Part shown: piece after piece, positions 1-11,922 of the stretch | Position numbering within the stretch: position 1 is the stretch's first letter | Layout of the letters: every line of letters begins with the position of its first letter | Notes under the pieces: model-generated | Told to the model about the DNA's origin: nothing | The model's input: only the letters and a program-made list of their open reading frames with translations | Databases searched by the model: none | Position numbers and translations under genes: made by a program | Source of the DNA: Antilocapra americana | Lineage: Eukaryota > Chordata > Mammalia > Artiodactyla > Antilocapridae | Reading direction: 5' to 3' | DNA: 64,000 nucleotides | Assembly (NCBI GenBank): GCA_007570785.1 | Contig: ML664183.1 | Coordinates: 21,219,570 to 21,283,569 of the forward strand

Positions 1-327
1 TATAAAATTTACTTTTTAATTTATCTACCATTTCATACCTGACTCGGAGTTGAATATAAAATCTGTGTGGGCTATTTTTTGCTTATTTTTTAATTTTCAT
101 GTGTTCAGACTTAATACCTGTCACTTTAGTATGCAGAGAAAAAAAGAGGTTTCTGTATAAAATATGATTACTTTGTCACAGAATGTATACAAAATTGGAA
201 ATATTATTGATTTTATCAATATTATTTAAAACAGGTTGCTTTATAGCATTTCAATAAAACGTTGGCTTTCACTTTTCTATTATTTAGGAGATTGAAAAAT
301 TACCAAGCTCCATGCCCAAACTGGCTG
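1..327. other. AT-rich unique sequence
   Basis: No recognisable repeat, exon or RNA gene. The stretch is AT-rich and ends where antisense L1 similarity begins. Confidence 0.5.
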
Positions 328-680
328 TTTAGTTTGATGTAGTCCCATTTGTTAATTTTTGCTTTTGCTTCATTTGCTTTTGTTACTAAATCCAATAAAT
401 TATCACCAGAACTAACATCAAGAAGTTTATCAGCTGTGTTTTATTCTAGTAGTTTTATGGTTTCAGGTCTTAAATCCAAATATTCAATCCATTCTGAGTT
501 ATTGTCTGAATGGTATAAGAAACTATCTGTTTCATCATTTTGCCAGTGGTTGTCCAGCTTTCCCAACATCATTTATTGAAGAGACTGTTGTTTCCTCATT
601 GTATGTTCTTGGCTCTTGTTCATAATCAATTGATTGATCATAAATCAATTAATCAATTAATCTCTATGTCTGCTTTATGT
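328..680 (-). mobile_element. L1 LINE fragment (ORF2 3' region), antisense, left part
   Basis: The plus strand carries the typical antisense L1 text: a 'tagtttgatgtagtcccattt' type opening, then the 'ttatcacca' and 'ttttatggtttcaggtctta' blocks, and the 'catttattgaagagactgt' block. The order matches the reverse complement of the 3' half of mammalian L1 ORF2. The match stops near 680, where a BovB-derived piece intervenes, and resumes near 961. It is diverged and has no usable reading frame. Confidence 0.8.
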
Positions 681-960
681 TGGTTTGTTGTTCAGTCAGT
701 AAATTGTGTCTGCCCCATGGATTGCAGCACGCCAGACTCCTCTGTCCTCCACAACTTGTATTTTGCTCAAATTCATGTCCATGAGTCAGTGATGCTCTCT
801 AACCACCTCATCCTCTGCCACCCCCTTCTCCTTTTGTCTTCAATCTTTGCCAGCATCAGCGTCTTTTCCAATGAGTCAGCTCTTTACATCAGGTGACCAT
901 AATATTGGAGTTTCAACCTCAGCAACAGTCCTTCCAGTGAATAATCAGGGATGACTGTGT
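681..960 (-). mobile_element. BovB 3' end fragment nested in L1
   Basis: On the plus strand this reads as the reverse complement of a BovB 3' end: 'ttcagtcagt', 'gattgcagcacgccag', 'cattatgtccatgagtcagtgatg'-like and 'cttttccaatgagtcagctc' blocks in the expected order. It divides an antisense L1 whose two halves are collinear, so it is younger than that L1. Several small deletions suggest an old copy. No clean target-site duplication is visible. Confidence 0.8.
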
Positions 961-1240
961 CAAAGACTGACGATATCATACTCATTTGATAACTATAGGT
1001 CTGTGATATAGTTTGAAATCAAGGAGCATAATGCTCTCATCTTTGTTCTTCTTTCTCAAGAGTTATTTGGATATATAGGGTCATTTGTGGTTCTATGCAA
1101 ATTTTAATATTATATATATTCTGTTATTTGAAGAACATCTTGGAATTTTGATAGTGATTGCATTGAATCTGTAGACTGCTCTGAATAGTAAGTACAATTG
1201 ATACGTACTTGAGTAATAATGGATTATGTAATTTTTACTT
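961..1240 (-). mobile_element. L1 LINE fragment, antisense, right part
   Basis: It continues the L1 text of 328-680: 'gatatagtttgaaatcaaggagc', 'ctttgttcttctttctcaag' and 'attgcattgaatctgtaga' match antisense L1 ORF2 in order. The downstream limit is soft because similarity fades into AT-rich sequence. Confidence 0.75.
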
Positions 1241-1451
1241 AGGAATTTTAAGTTTGAATTTTGAAAAAAATTTATTTTATTTGCACAATAATTCAAGTGT
1301 TCTCTTCTCTACCCCATATAAAAATGAAATAGTCCACAGTATATATTTATTTGGAATTACTTGAATGGAATATTTGAAAAAAGTAACAATGCCCTACTGA
1401 TTTAATGGAGATGAAGAGATGCTACCTCTATTAAATCAGTATTAAATCAGT

Positions 1452-2047
1452 TGGCTACTTTTTTTCCACTGTTGCTGTAACAAATTACTAAGCACTTAGT
1501 GGCTTCAACACATTTTATATTATATCACAGTTCTGAAGATCAAATGTTTGGGTTGGATTTGCTTGTTTTTCTTCTCTAGGTTTCACAAGGCTGCCACTAA
1601 GGCGTTGGCCAGCAGGCCTCCTACCAGGAGGCACTGGGGAGGATCTGCTTTCAAGCTCATTCAGGTTGCTGGCAGAATTCAGCTTCTTGTAGATCTGAGG
1701 TCTCTGTTTTCAAGCTGGCTGTCCCCAGGGACTGCCCTTAGCCTTTGGAGGCTTCTTTCTGGTCCCTACATGTGTTCTATATTTCTGAACAAGCAGAGTG
1801 AATTCTCTTGATGCTTGGAACCTCTGACTTCTTTTTTTGCCACAGCTCTCTTGCTCCCAGCCAGAGAAATTCATCTGCTTTTAACGCATGTGATCAGCTT
1901 GAGGTAACCCAGATAATATAGAATAATATCCCTAATTTGAGGTCTGTAATTTGAAATATATCTGTAAAATTTATTTTCTCATGTAAGCTAATATGTTCAA
2001 CATTTCTGGGATTTATTGTGTGGATATCTTAGAGGGGTCTTGATTCC
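1452..2047 (-). mobile_element. Ancient MaLR-type LTR (MLT1-like), antisense
   Basis: The left end reads 'gctgtaacaaattact..acttagtggctt', the reverse of the 'aagccactaagt..aatttgttacagc' 3' end common to MLT1/MST-type LTRs. Further matches are 'cacagttctgaagatc', 'ttcaggttgctggcagaattcagc' and near 1860 'gagaaattcatctgcttttaa'. It is heavily decayed. The family is recalled, not computed; an old L1M 3' end is the main alternative. Confidence 0.5.
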
Positions 2048-2828
2048 ACGTATCACATTGCTCTATCCAATCCTGAGAATTTTAAAATCTCCCTAATAGT
2101 GATAGATTTTATAACAATTTCAAAATATTAAAATAAAATTAATAATGAGCACTGACTGATTAATTCTATCATGAAACTATTAATCTTGTTGTTCTTTGTG
2201 TGCTTATCAATCAAAAACATATTACAAATAATTTTCCCTAAATGATTTCTGGCTAATGACTTTAGGGATATACACATCTGTGTTGACAGTTCTATTAAAT
2301 TAAGGGTAAATTCAAGCACTAAAGACTGATTTTCAGCATATATATTAATATTCTGGTATTTGTCACTTCATAGAATATAAATCACATTAAACAACTTTGA
2401 GAATTTTTGCCTGTAGAATCTGTTCTTTTCTCAATAATTAAATACAATTCTGCATTGCTCTGAAGGGATCATGTAATGCAAATCATGAAAATATGAGTTT
2501 AAAAGTGAATGTACTAAGTAGATGAGGAAATTATATGATAAATTTAAAATGATATTAGTTACTGTAAATCATTACTTTACAAACATAAAATATAAACTAG
2601 CAGTATGATACTTGAGTTAATTTCCCTTAAAGATAAAGATCATAATTTATATATCAATCTACTACAGTAGTTTTACTTTTCAGTTTTTACTAGACACACA
2701 TTGCAGTTTGTTGTAATATATGCAAGCAAGCAATGATTAGAAAAAACATTCCCATTGAAGTGATAGCTCATCAAGTATTTTGGAGAGCATAAACTTTCTA
2801 AAGTAACCTAAAAATATTTCATTCATCT
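2048..2828. other. Unique AT-rich stretch, nothing recognised
   Basis: No exon, RNA gene or repeat family recognised. Short A/T runs only. Confidence 0.45.
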
Positions 2829-2838
2829 ACTACTGTGA

Positions 2839-3458
2839 AACAGTGGAAACAGTGACAATTTTTTTTTTTCTTGGGCTCCAAAATCACTGTGGATGGTGAC
2901 TGCAGCCATGAAATTAAAAGACACTTGCTCCTTGGAAGAAAAGCTATGACAAACCTACACAGTGCTTTAAAAACCAGAGATATCACTTTACCGACAAAGG
3001 TCTGTATAGTCAAAGCTATGGTATTTCCAGTATTCATATATGGATGTGAGAGTTGGACCATAAAGAAGGCTGAAAGCCAGAGAATCGATGCTTTTGAATT
3101 GTGGTTGGAGAAGACTCTTGAGAGTCCCCTGGAAAGCAAGGAGATCAAACTAGTCAATCATAAAGGAAATCAACCCTGGATATTTATTGGAAGGACTAAG
3201 GCTGAAGCTGAAGCTCCAATGCTTTGGCCACCTGCTGTGAAGAACTAACTCATTGGAAGGGGCCCTGATGCTGGGAAAGGTTGAAGGCAGGAGAAAAAAG
3301 GGGCAACAAGGATTACAAGGTTGCATGGCATCACCAACTCAATGGACATGAGTTTGAGCAAACTCTAGGAGACAGTGAAGGACAGGGAAGCCTGGTGTGC
3401 TGCAGTTCATGAGGTTGCCAAGAGTCTGACCTGACTTAGTGACTGAACAGCAACAAAA
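2839..3458 (+). mobile_element. 5'-truncated BovB LINE (RTE) with target-site duplication
   Basis: BovB is an RTE-clade non-LTR retrotransposon whose ORF2 encodes an AP-like endonuclease and a reverse transcriptase. This copy holds only the region downstream of the catalytic core. A remnant frame at 2871-3248 shows the BovB signatures GDCSHEIKRHLLLGRKAMTN and YGCESWTIKKAE, then is lost. The 3' end reads 'gtgctgcagttcatg..gactgaacagcaacaa'. The 10-bp sequence actactgtga stands at 2829-2838 and again at 3459-3468, a target-site duplication that fixes both ends. A run of T interrupts the start of the frame. Confidence 0.9.
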
Positions 3459-3699
3459 ACTACTGTGAGATGCCACAATGTCCACATAAAACAGATATTT
3501 TGAAATATTTTCTTTCAAAATCTGAATTCAAATATTTTATAACGGAAGATTTTATTGTATTTTTCTTTATGTTAAACTTCCCAGAGTTTTCCTGTCTTGC
3601 CAAGTAACAATTTTAAATTAGAAAAACAAGTCTTACCCTCGATTCCAACACCTGTTTATGACATTCTCATTTTAAACTTGGTCTCTGTATTTGAGTCCT

Positions 3700-3990
3700 T
3701 TGGATTTAACTTTGGTTTTAGACAATACATATGTTCAAATCTCAACCCTGACACTTAATAGCTATGAAATATTAGACAAGTTGTTTGTCTTCTCTGAGCT
3801 TCAGTTTTCTCATTTCTCTGCCAGTTTAGAGTTCAGAAAGCTGAGAGAATCCATAGCCCGCTCTGACAGGCCAAACAAAACTCAAAATATTCAAATCCAC
3901 CATTATTTATGAGTAATACACCTTATTTATCAGGGTTGTTTGGAGCTGAGATAATGAGCATGAGGCAACCTTATCAAACTGCTTTAAAAA
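3700..3990 (+). mobile_element. MIR SINE relic
   Basis: MIR-like order: 'gttcaaatctcaaccctgacacttaatagctatgaa', 'agacaagttgtttgtcttctctgagcttcagttttctcat', a diverged or inserted segment around 3820-3905, then 'cagggttgtttggagctgagataatgagc'. These match the tRNA-related, core and tail parts of MIR. Ancient and not mobile. Confidence 0.65.
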
Positions 3991-6479
3991 ATCTTAATAA
4001 AAATAAGCACTTGATTTATAATAATTTATTACATACTAGGTCTTATCATTAAGTTGTGACAATGGATACTTATAATAAAACAACTGTAATAATATCATAT
4101 CTCCATTATTAAAACTTAGACTGTGAATCTGGCAGGACTGGCCTTTCCAGTTGAATTTTGGCCCTTGCTTTGCCACCTTAAGCTCTAGACAACTGTTCCA
4201 GTGCCCAGGTGAGATTTCCAGGTGAGAAAGGGAGCCTGGAGTGATGTTTATATGAAGCAAAGAAATGTTTCTCATTTAATTGGAAAATAGGAAGTTATTT
4301 TGGCCTTCGTGACAATAATCCCAACATTATATCACAAGTTTTAAAAGAAGGTGATTAGAAATCAGAAATCAACATATTATTGAGATTAAACATCTTTCTT
4401 ATATTTCAAACTAAAGTTAATCCCATAATCACATGGGGAAAAACCCATAATGTCAGATCTCAAGGTAATTAGGATGGCATGACCTTGCTATTTTTAAAGG
4501 AATTTCACAAAATACATAAACCTATGTGTGATCTGCAGTGGTAGGTCTGAAAGTATGAATAATAACAAGTGTTTGTTTTATATTTAGAAAGATGGAATTC
4601 TGCTTAAATTGATATGGTGAAATGCCTTAATTTATATATTATTTAAAATATTGTGTATGCACATTTGTTAAATATATATGGGAATCAATGTTTATTTAAA
4701 TGTTCATTCTCTGTGTTATCTTGGTTAAAATGTATTTAAAAAAATTTTTTTAGAGTTTAAGACAATATGAATGTGATAAATTATCATGCTTTATTATCTG
4801 AAACAGTCGATTCTGTGAGATAGGAACCCTACTCAGCTGTTATCTGGTCTGTGATACAAGATAAAGTTATAAATTCCTTTGCACTCACTTGTTCTCTCAA
4901 TTTATCCTCTGTTATCATTTATATACATGGCTGTAATTAAAGTTAAAAAATATGACACAGTATGATATCTCTTGCAATTTTTTATTTTAATGAGAACTAC
5001 AAAGATTAGATCCTCTTGTGTGTGTGAGAGAGTTTGAAGGATTAACGAAGAGTGCTTTAATTAAGTAGTCTAGAGGAAAATGTTTTAAAATGGCAAAAGA
5101 ACTGAGCTAAGTAAGTTAGGCTTAAAAAAAAAACAACTTGAGAAAACTATTATATAAGCACTTAGGGCACTATTCAGTCAATTGCCTTTTATATCTGACC
5201 TTCGATTTTAAACTACTAATGTATTTGAAATACAGCATGAAATTGCATGAAGGCCTGCCAATCCACTAATTCACTGATTAAACAATGATCAAATATCTAA
5301 AACAATCTGTGTTCTAGTTAGAAGAAAAAAAAAGTAACAACACATTTCTTTTGCTGTTTAAAATCATTATCAGACATTTATATTATTTCATTTTCTTAAT
5401 GTTTTTTCTGTACCCAGCTTAGAGAAGTTTGAACATTTTTAGCAGGAATTTTGAATATCTTTATATTAAAGCATTTATCACACTATAAAAAGTTATTAAT
5501 TTTATATCTCTCTATACTTATACTTTTCAAGAGCAAGTATCATACTGAGCATTTAATGAGTATTTGCTTGATCAGTAATATGGTTTAAATTGATAGAAAT
5601 CAGTTAATTTTAAGGTGATAAAAATATATTTAAAAGTTTATCTATTACACAACATTTTGTTCTCAATATAAATTTTCTGTTCAACACTCAATCATATGTA
5701 CTGCTTTTGTGAAGATAAATGCTATTTTTTTTTAGCATTCTAGATTCGATAGCATTGCTACTTAAACAAGACACACCACGATGTTGACTTCATGTTATCT
5801 AATCTGCAGACATCTCTTCATGCTTTTAAAAAGATGTAATCAATTGGCTTAAGTTATTAAAAATGATAAAATATTTTAAATATTAAATAATATTCAGAAA
5901 GTTGAAAATAATCATTTTATATATTAAAAAATACTAAGGGGGAAAGCCTAGGGGGAATTCCTTTAATTCTAATAATAAAATAAAAGATAATTTATTAATA
6001 TTGAATGATAATCCAAAGTATAAAATGAATTTCCTTTTTTTATACAAGCTCATATTGATATTTTTATATCAGTCTATATTAGTATAAGTGATTGAATATA
6101 TAAATGGGGAGAAGAGATAAATTTCTGACTAAGAAGAATTCTAAATATTTATGCAGATGATGCATGCTAGAAGAAGGAAATCATAACTCGCCAGTTCTTA
6201 TGTGTAATTCTATGGTGACTTCCTTTCAGAGTACAGTAAGGAAAGAGGTAAAATGAGAGACTTTACAGTGGAGAACTCTTATAAACACCACTTCAGTCAA
6301 ATGATGAAAGTCAGTAATAACCACTGTAAATCATGCTGATAGTATGCAGCCTGATATGATGTAACTCTGAATATTGAGTGTGGTTAACTCATAACAACAT
6401 GGGGCATGTTACAAGACACATGAAAAGAGTACAAATACACAGTCTAGAGAACTTGACAGGCAGTCATTCTCTCTTTGTT
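3991..6479. other. Long AT-rich unique stretch
   Basis: About 2.5 kb with no recent BovB, Bov-tA or L1 and no convincing coding sequence. A weak MIR-like patch may lie around 4120-4190 ('gaatctggcaggactgg..tttgccacctt') but is too diverged to call. Confidence 0.45.
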
Positions 6480-6574
6480 CTGCCACAAGCTGGTTGTATA
6501 TTTTTAGATAAGTCATTTAAACCCTCAGGCTGCCAGTGCTCTGAAATGAATGAACCAAATTAAAAGAGTGCTAG
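6480..6574 (+). mobile_element. Possible MIR fragment
   Basis: 'tagataagtcatttaaaccctcaggctgccagtgctctgaaatgaa' resembles the MIR block of 'gggcaagtcacttaacctctctgggcctcag'. Short and diverged. A Bov-tA piece follows directly. Confidence 0.4.
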
Positions 6575-6645
6575 GATTCTGCTGGGCTATGGTTGATGGG
6601 GTTACAGAGTCAGACATGACTTAGCACAAGCAAGCACAAGATCCA
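6575..6645 (+). mobile_element. Bov-tA/Bov-A SINE 3' fragment
   Basis: 'tgctgggctatggttgatggggttacagagtcagacatgacttagc' matches the Bov-A 3' unit ('ggctacagtccatggggtcgcaaagagtcggacacgacttagc'). Only the 3' end is present. Confidence 0.75.
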
Positions 6646-7644
6646 CCTACCTCTATTATTCTATTAATGTGTCTATAAAATGACATAACTCCTAGAGAGA
6701 TTATAACCCCCATGAAAGGATATTTGTCAACACTGAAACAAAACAAAACAAATTTAGAATAGAGCTAAAGTTTGAGGTCACATGCTGTGGGTTTATATTC
6801 TATAGGCCAGAAAAAATAACTTTATGAAAGAATTAGGAAGCAGGTGACAGTGAAGAACCACTTTGAAATATTGATGGATGTGGATGAAGCGAAGGGCACC
6901 CTTTATCCAAAATAATTTGAATCTGACTCACACATTAATTTCTCATTATACTTCAGAATTTCAGGTTTTGACAGAGATAAACCACTCCTTCAAATCTCTC
7001 AGTGCTTTATTATCACCCATGGTACCAAATCAAAGTGCCTTGAACGATATATCCAACCTTTCCCAACTCTGCCCTTGTCAGCAACACAAACCTATGTCAT
7101 GTCACCAGGGGACTGATTTACTTTAGTGCAGTTGTGAGCTCCTTTAAGTATCCCAAATAAATATAATGTTATATACCACGGTCTTTCAGAAAATTCCTTT
7201 CTTTTAGAATTTCCTTCCATCAAAAGCACAGAATATCTTCACTTAGCCTCTCAAGGTGGTCAGGTACTGCATCTATCATTGCTAATTGGCTAACTTTCTT
7301 CTCCCCTTCAATGAAAGACATCTTATGATATTAATCTTTATATCTAAATCAACAGCTAGTAAAGGACAATGATGATGATAATAGTGAGGATGATGATGAG
7401 GAAGAGTGAGAATAACTTTTCTTCTTGGGTGCCTGATTTCCTATCATGGACCACATCTGAGTCATGGGTTAAAACAAGGTAGTCTGACCTTACATGTATT
7501 TTATTATACTTGTCTGTTGAACATACACATGTGCATAATAAATATTTGTTAGGGTTTAACTCAAGGAGTTTATCCTACAAAATTTAGTTTTCAAAAAAGT
7601 AATGGAGATATAAAGAATAAGTCACAATGACTAGGATATACAGT
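6646..7644. other. Unique stretch, small GAT-rich patch
   Basis: No repeat family or exon recognised. A short imperfect (GAT)n patch lies at about 7368-7405. Confidence 0.4.
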
Positions 7645-7942
7645 AGAGTGGAAGTCGCTCAGTCTTGTCTGACTCTTTGCAACCTCTCTGGAATTCTCCA
7701 GGCCAGGATACTGAAGCGGGTAGCATTTCTCTTCTCCAAGGGATCTTCCCAACCTAGGGATCAAACCCAGGTCTCCTGCATTGCAGGCAGATTCTTTACC
7801 AGCTGAGCCACAAGGGAAGCCCAAAAATATTGGAGTGGGTAGCCTATGCCTTCTCCAACAGATCTTCCCGACCCAGGGTTCAAATCAGTGTCTCCTGCAT
7901 TGCAGGAGGATTTTTTTTACAAACTGAGCTACGAGGGAAGTT
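7645..7942 (-). mobile_element. Bov-tA SINE with a second partial unit, antisense
   Basis: The plus strand shows the reverse complement of Bov-tA: Bov-A part ('gtcgctcagtcttgtctgactctttgcaacc') then the tRNA-Glu-like head ('gatcaaacccaggtctcctgcattgcaggcagattctttaccagctgagccac'), ending near 7822. A second partial unit follows at about 7827-7942 and repeats the 'ggagtgggtagcc..tcttcccgacccagggttcaaa..gagctacgagggaag' segment. The unit is therefore partly tandem. 'cagtaga' stands at 7641 and 7951 but is too short to prove a target-site duplication. Confidence 0.88.
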
Positions 7943-10274
7943 CAATTGTTCAGTAGAACTAATGGATAAATACCCTAGATAAAAAAGAAGTCTCCCTCTC
8001 CTGTGATATATTCATATTATTTTCTTAATCTTTGTATCTTTCAAGTATCTACATTATGTAGCATGTCTGGTACTTCAAACAGAAATCAACAAATACCAGA
8101 GAGGTTAAATGAGCACCTCTTCTGTTTAATTCTCTTTTTCTCCCTCAAAGATTATACTTTCATCAACCTTTTATTTCCCATGACCTACAAGCCAAATACA
8201 ACATTCTTTGGTTTACATCTCAAATTCCTTTTTAATGGTGGTATTTAGAGAATTAGGTAAGAGATTAGTTGAAAGCAAAAACTTGTCCTTAAGTTGGCAA
8301 CACATTTTTTCTTTATGCACCACAGAAAGATGGAAATGCCACTGATAATATTTCCTGTACTGAGTTTACAGAGACAACATTTAGTTTAATCCAGGGAGGA
8401 AAACATATTATATTATTAGGGAAAAAACCTAGAGACTGAAAGGATGAAAAGAGAGATTAGATTAAATTAGAAAGATGGCTGCTTACTAGCTCTTTTTTTT
8501 AATTGCTTTGCACTTCCTCTAAATTTCTTTCAATTCCTCAAAAGCAATTTAGTTTTCTAAGCAAACTTTAGCTATATCATAGCTATCTCACATATTAGAC
8601 ATATGTGCATTCAATATTCCAGGACAAGCTATACTATTTATAATACTGATTGTAATCTTTGGAATTTGCATGTCTTCACATCTGTACTGTTGCATTTTAG
8701 TGTTTATGTAACAGACACAGAACCTTTTCAGCTAAAAATTCTTAAGATTAGTACTGTTAAGATCAGTTACCAGGTAAACATACTTTGAAAGATATCAACT
8801 TGGGCTGTTGTTAATGGTGTGTTAAATAATTTGCATAAACCCATCTTGTGAGAATTATTTAAAAAGCTTGACAAAACATTTAAAAAATCTGCTTGAATAA
8901 ATCATCAAACTAATAACATAGTGAATTTCTTTCCTAGGATATGTAAACCAGGAAGTAGGACAGAAATCCAAGAGATGAACCGAGAATGAAGGAGAGTCCT
9001 CAACTCCTGTGGACATCTCCTGATTCCAGAGGGGACCACTGAGAGGCTGAAAGGATAAAATGAGAGATTTACAATTCTTGTGGATCTAGGGAGAGAACAC
9101 TACAGCCCATAGCCTGATAAATAGGGACTGATGAACTCTTTACTTCCAGCTGGGAATCCGAATGTTCCCATTCATGAAGTAGAGTGAATTGGACATAAAG
9201 AGCACTGCGCACTTTGCAGTTCAGCTATTAATTCTGTCAATTCCAGCAACTGGATTAATGTGATCCTCGAATGTCAGTGTCTCATTTTACTACAAGAAGC
9301 AGATGTAAATCTTCTCTGGAGGCAAATATCATCTTTCTAAGCCTCAAATTCTCTCTACAGCACTTTCACAATTATTATGTCATACACACAACACAACACA
9401 ACAGGCACATGGGGAGAAACAACAACATAACAAAAACAAAGATAGTCAGATATAGACCAACAAATATAAATACTGGTCCTGGAAGCACTTCCTAATACAC
9501 ATCCTCTAAGATAACCTCCATTACAGAGTCTTCTTTACAGGAACCCAAGTAAGCATTATTGAGGGAACAAATGGTCTGGGAAAAGTGACATGAAGATGAA
9601 ATTCTGGAGATGGGTTACTTGCTGCCTGGCAAGTGAGGACCCAGTTCCTGGGGTGTGGTAGATTACAGAGAACCCATGAAACAAGGGAGTTTATGATAGT
9701 AAAATGTTCACACGTGGTAGTAAACTTTGATAAGTTACTAGCAGAAGGACACGCTCTCAGAGGTGGTATGAATCAAATGTTTGAGAATCATGTCAGAGTA
9801 GCAATTATGTGTATAACAATGGAACTGGATGGTTCTTGCTGGGAGTAACTAGAGCTTTGAGAAATACAATGACAAGTTGAAGGTGATTAGTTATTCATTT
9901 AAGACTAAAGACTATGTTTGCTAATCTCTTGGAAGCATATAGAGTTCATCTCCTGTAGCCAGAAAGCAGAGAAAGTTAACTACCAGTACTAGGATTTAAT
10001 CTTAAAACTCCAGAGAAGGCAAAATTTGAATCCTAGATTGCCTACTCTCCCAAGAATATAATTCTGGCCGGGAAAAGATGAAACTTTGAGACTTAGTATG
10101 GAAGCATTTGTTAATTTTAATTCCCCAGATTACCTGTATAATTTGAGCCTGGGGAAATGAAAAAAGTCATCATTTCTCTCAATAAACCAAATGATTTGAA
10201 GACAAATGGGATCGGTGTAAGCAGTTAAATTCTGTATAGGAGATAAGTGGAATTTTTAAAATATCTATTTTTAA
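7943..10274. other. Unique AT-rich stretch
   Basis: About 2.3 kb with no SINE or LINE recognised. The part around 8960-9850 is less AT-rich, but its open frames are short and lack coding signature. A weak antisense MIR-like patch may lie near 9960-10020. Confidence 0.4.
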
Positions 10275-11157
10275 ACACTAGTCATAAACAAAGCTAGTAG
10301 AGGGATGGAATTCCAATTGAGCTATTTCAAATCCTAAAAGATGATGCTGTGAAAGTGATGCACTCAATATGTCAGCAAATTTGGAAAACTCAGTGGTGGC
10401 CACAGGACTGGAAAAGGTCAGTTTTCCTTCCAATCCCAAAGGAAGGCAATGCCAAGGAACATCCAAACTACTGCACAATTGCCTCATTTCAGATGCTAGT
10501 AAGAAATGCTAAAAATCATTCAAACTAGACTTCAACAGTATGTGAATCGAGAACTTCCAGATGTACAAGCTGGATTTAGAAAAGGCAGAGGAACTAAAGA
10601 TCAAATTTTTAACATCTATTATATCATAGAAAAAGCTAAGGGGATTCCAGAAAAACATCTATTTCTGCTTCACTGACTACTCATCACTTGGCTGACAAAT
10701 GTCTGTATGGTCAAAGCTATGTTTTTTCCAGTAATCATGTATGGATGTGAGAGTTGGCCCATAAAGAATGCTGGGCACCAAAAAACTGATGCTTTTGAAT
10801 TGTGGTTCTGGAGAACACTCTTGAGAGCCCTGTGGACTGCGAGGAGATCCAGCTAGTCAACCCTAAAGGAAATCAATCCTTAATATTTATTGGAAAGACT
10901 GATGTTGAAGCTGAAGGTCCAATACTTTGGCCACCTGATGCAAAGAACTGACTCATTGGAAAAGATACTGATGCTGGGAGAGATTGAAGGGCAAAAGAAG
11001 AAGGCGACAGAGGATTAGATGGCTGGTTTGTATCATCAACTCAATGGATATGAGCTTGAGTAAACTCCAGGAAATAGTGAAGGACAGGGAGTCCTGGCAT
11101 GCTGCAGTCCATGGAGTCCCAAAGAGTCGGACACACCTTAGCCACTGATACCAACAA
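10275..11157 (+). pseudogene. BovB ORF2 remnant with the reverse-transcriptase core deleted
   Basis: Sense BovB. It begins in the segment just before the RT fingers ('acaaagctagtagagggatggaattccaattgagctatttcaaatcc'), runs through 'atgccaaggaacatccaaactactgcacaattgcc' and 'ttagaaaaggcagaggaact', and reaches 'aaacatctatttctgcttcactgactac' at about 10674. It then jumps directly to sequence from far downstream ('tggctgacaaatgtctgtatggtcaaagctatg'). The catalytic Y-A-D-D region and flanks are missing. The 3' end is complete ('agtcggacacaccttagccactga'). Stops and frameshifts are spread throughout. Confidence 0.9.
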
Positions 11158-11303
11158 GTCACAAACAAATTTGTAAGAAACTTTACACTGAGAACTATAG
11201 GAAACAGTGACAGATAAAGATAACAGTGGATTCATAATGCCAGTCACTCCAGGGCATAGCATATACACTTTCAAATATAACAACAGGCACGTTTGACAAC
11301 AAA

Positions 11304-11333
11304 ATATGTATGTATGTGTGTGTATACACACAT

Positions 11334-11367
<34 letters not shown>
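11304..11367. repeat. Compound (TG)n/(CA)n/(TA)n microsatellite
   Basis: Runs of TATG, TG, AC and AT dinucleotides in direct succession, about 64 bp. Likely length-polymorphic. Confidence 0.9.
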
Positions 11368-11819
11368 CCCTCTACTTTTTCTTTTTTTACCAAGCACATA
11401 TAACTGAACTTCTTATTTTTTGTAAGTTAAAAGTTGCTTATAGCATATGCAGGAATGTATTGCAGAATATGGTGACTATATAATGAAAACTATAATGAAG
11501 TTTTACTCATTATTATTCTTATGAATATTAATGAATTTGAGGAACCCAATACCCTCTGTAAATGCATGTTATGAGTCTGTGTACCCTGAAGCAGAAGGTA
11601 AAACTCAATTACCTAGATTTCCTTATCAGTGGGATGCTAGCATGTAACCTGGATCCACAAATGTGCATATTCAGAAGCTAGCAATTCAAAATTGCATGAG
11701 AAAACATGTTCTATACAGAACCTATTCTGATGAAAGTAACGGTAGAAGCATGCCCTTTCCAAAGCAGTGTGACAAAGTTTCTGGAATCCAGTGTTTAAAG
11801 CTATGGTATCTGTACCCCT
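11368..11819. other. Unique stretch, nothing recognised
   Basis: No repeat or exon recognised. Confidence 0.4.
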
Positions 11820-11922
11820 AGGTAGCCTATCCATTCTCCAGGGGATCTTCCTGACCCAAGAATCGAACTGGAGCCTCCTGCACTGCAGTTGGATTCTTTA
11901 CCAGCTGAGCTACCAGGGTAGA
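11820..11922 (-). mobile_element. Bov-tA SINE fragment (tRNA-like head), antisense
   Basis: Plus strand 'ggtagcctatccattctccaggggatcttcctgacccaagaatcgaactggagcctcctgcactgcag..gattctttaccagctgagctaccaggg' is the reverse complement of the Bov-tA head. The Bov-A tail is absent. Confidence 0.85.

Noticed and set aside
1548..1811. 87-codon frame in the MaLR-like region
   Set aside because: Inside a decayed antisense LTR relic. No coding signature.
11304..11367. CRISPR-like or structured array
   Set aside because: Dinucleotide microsatellite without spacers.
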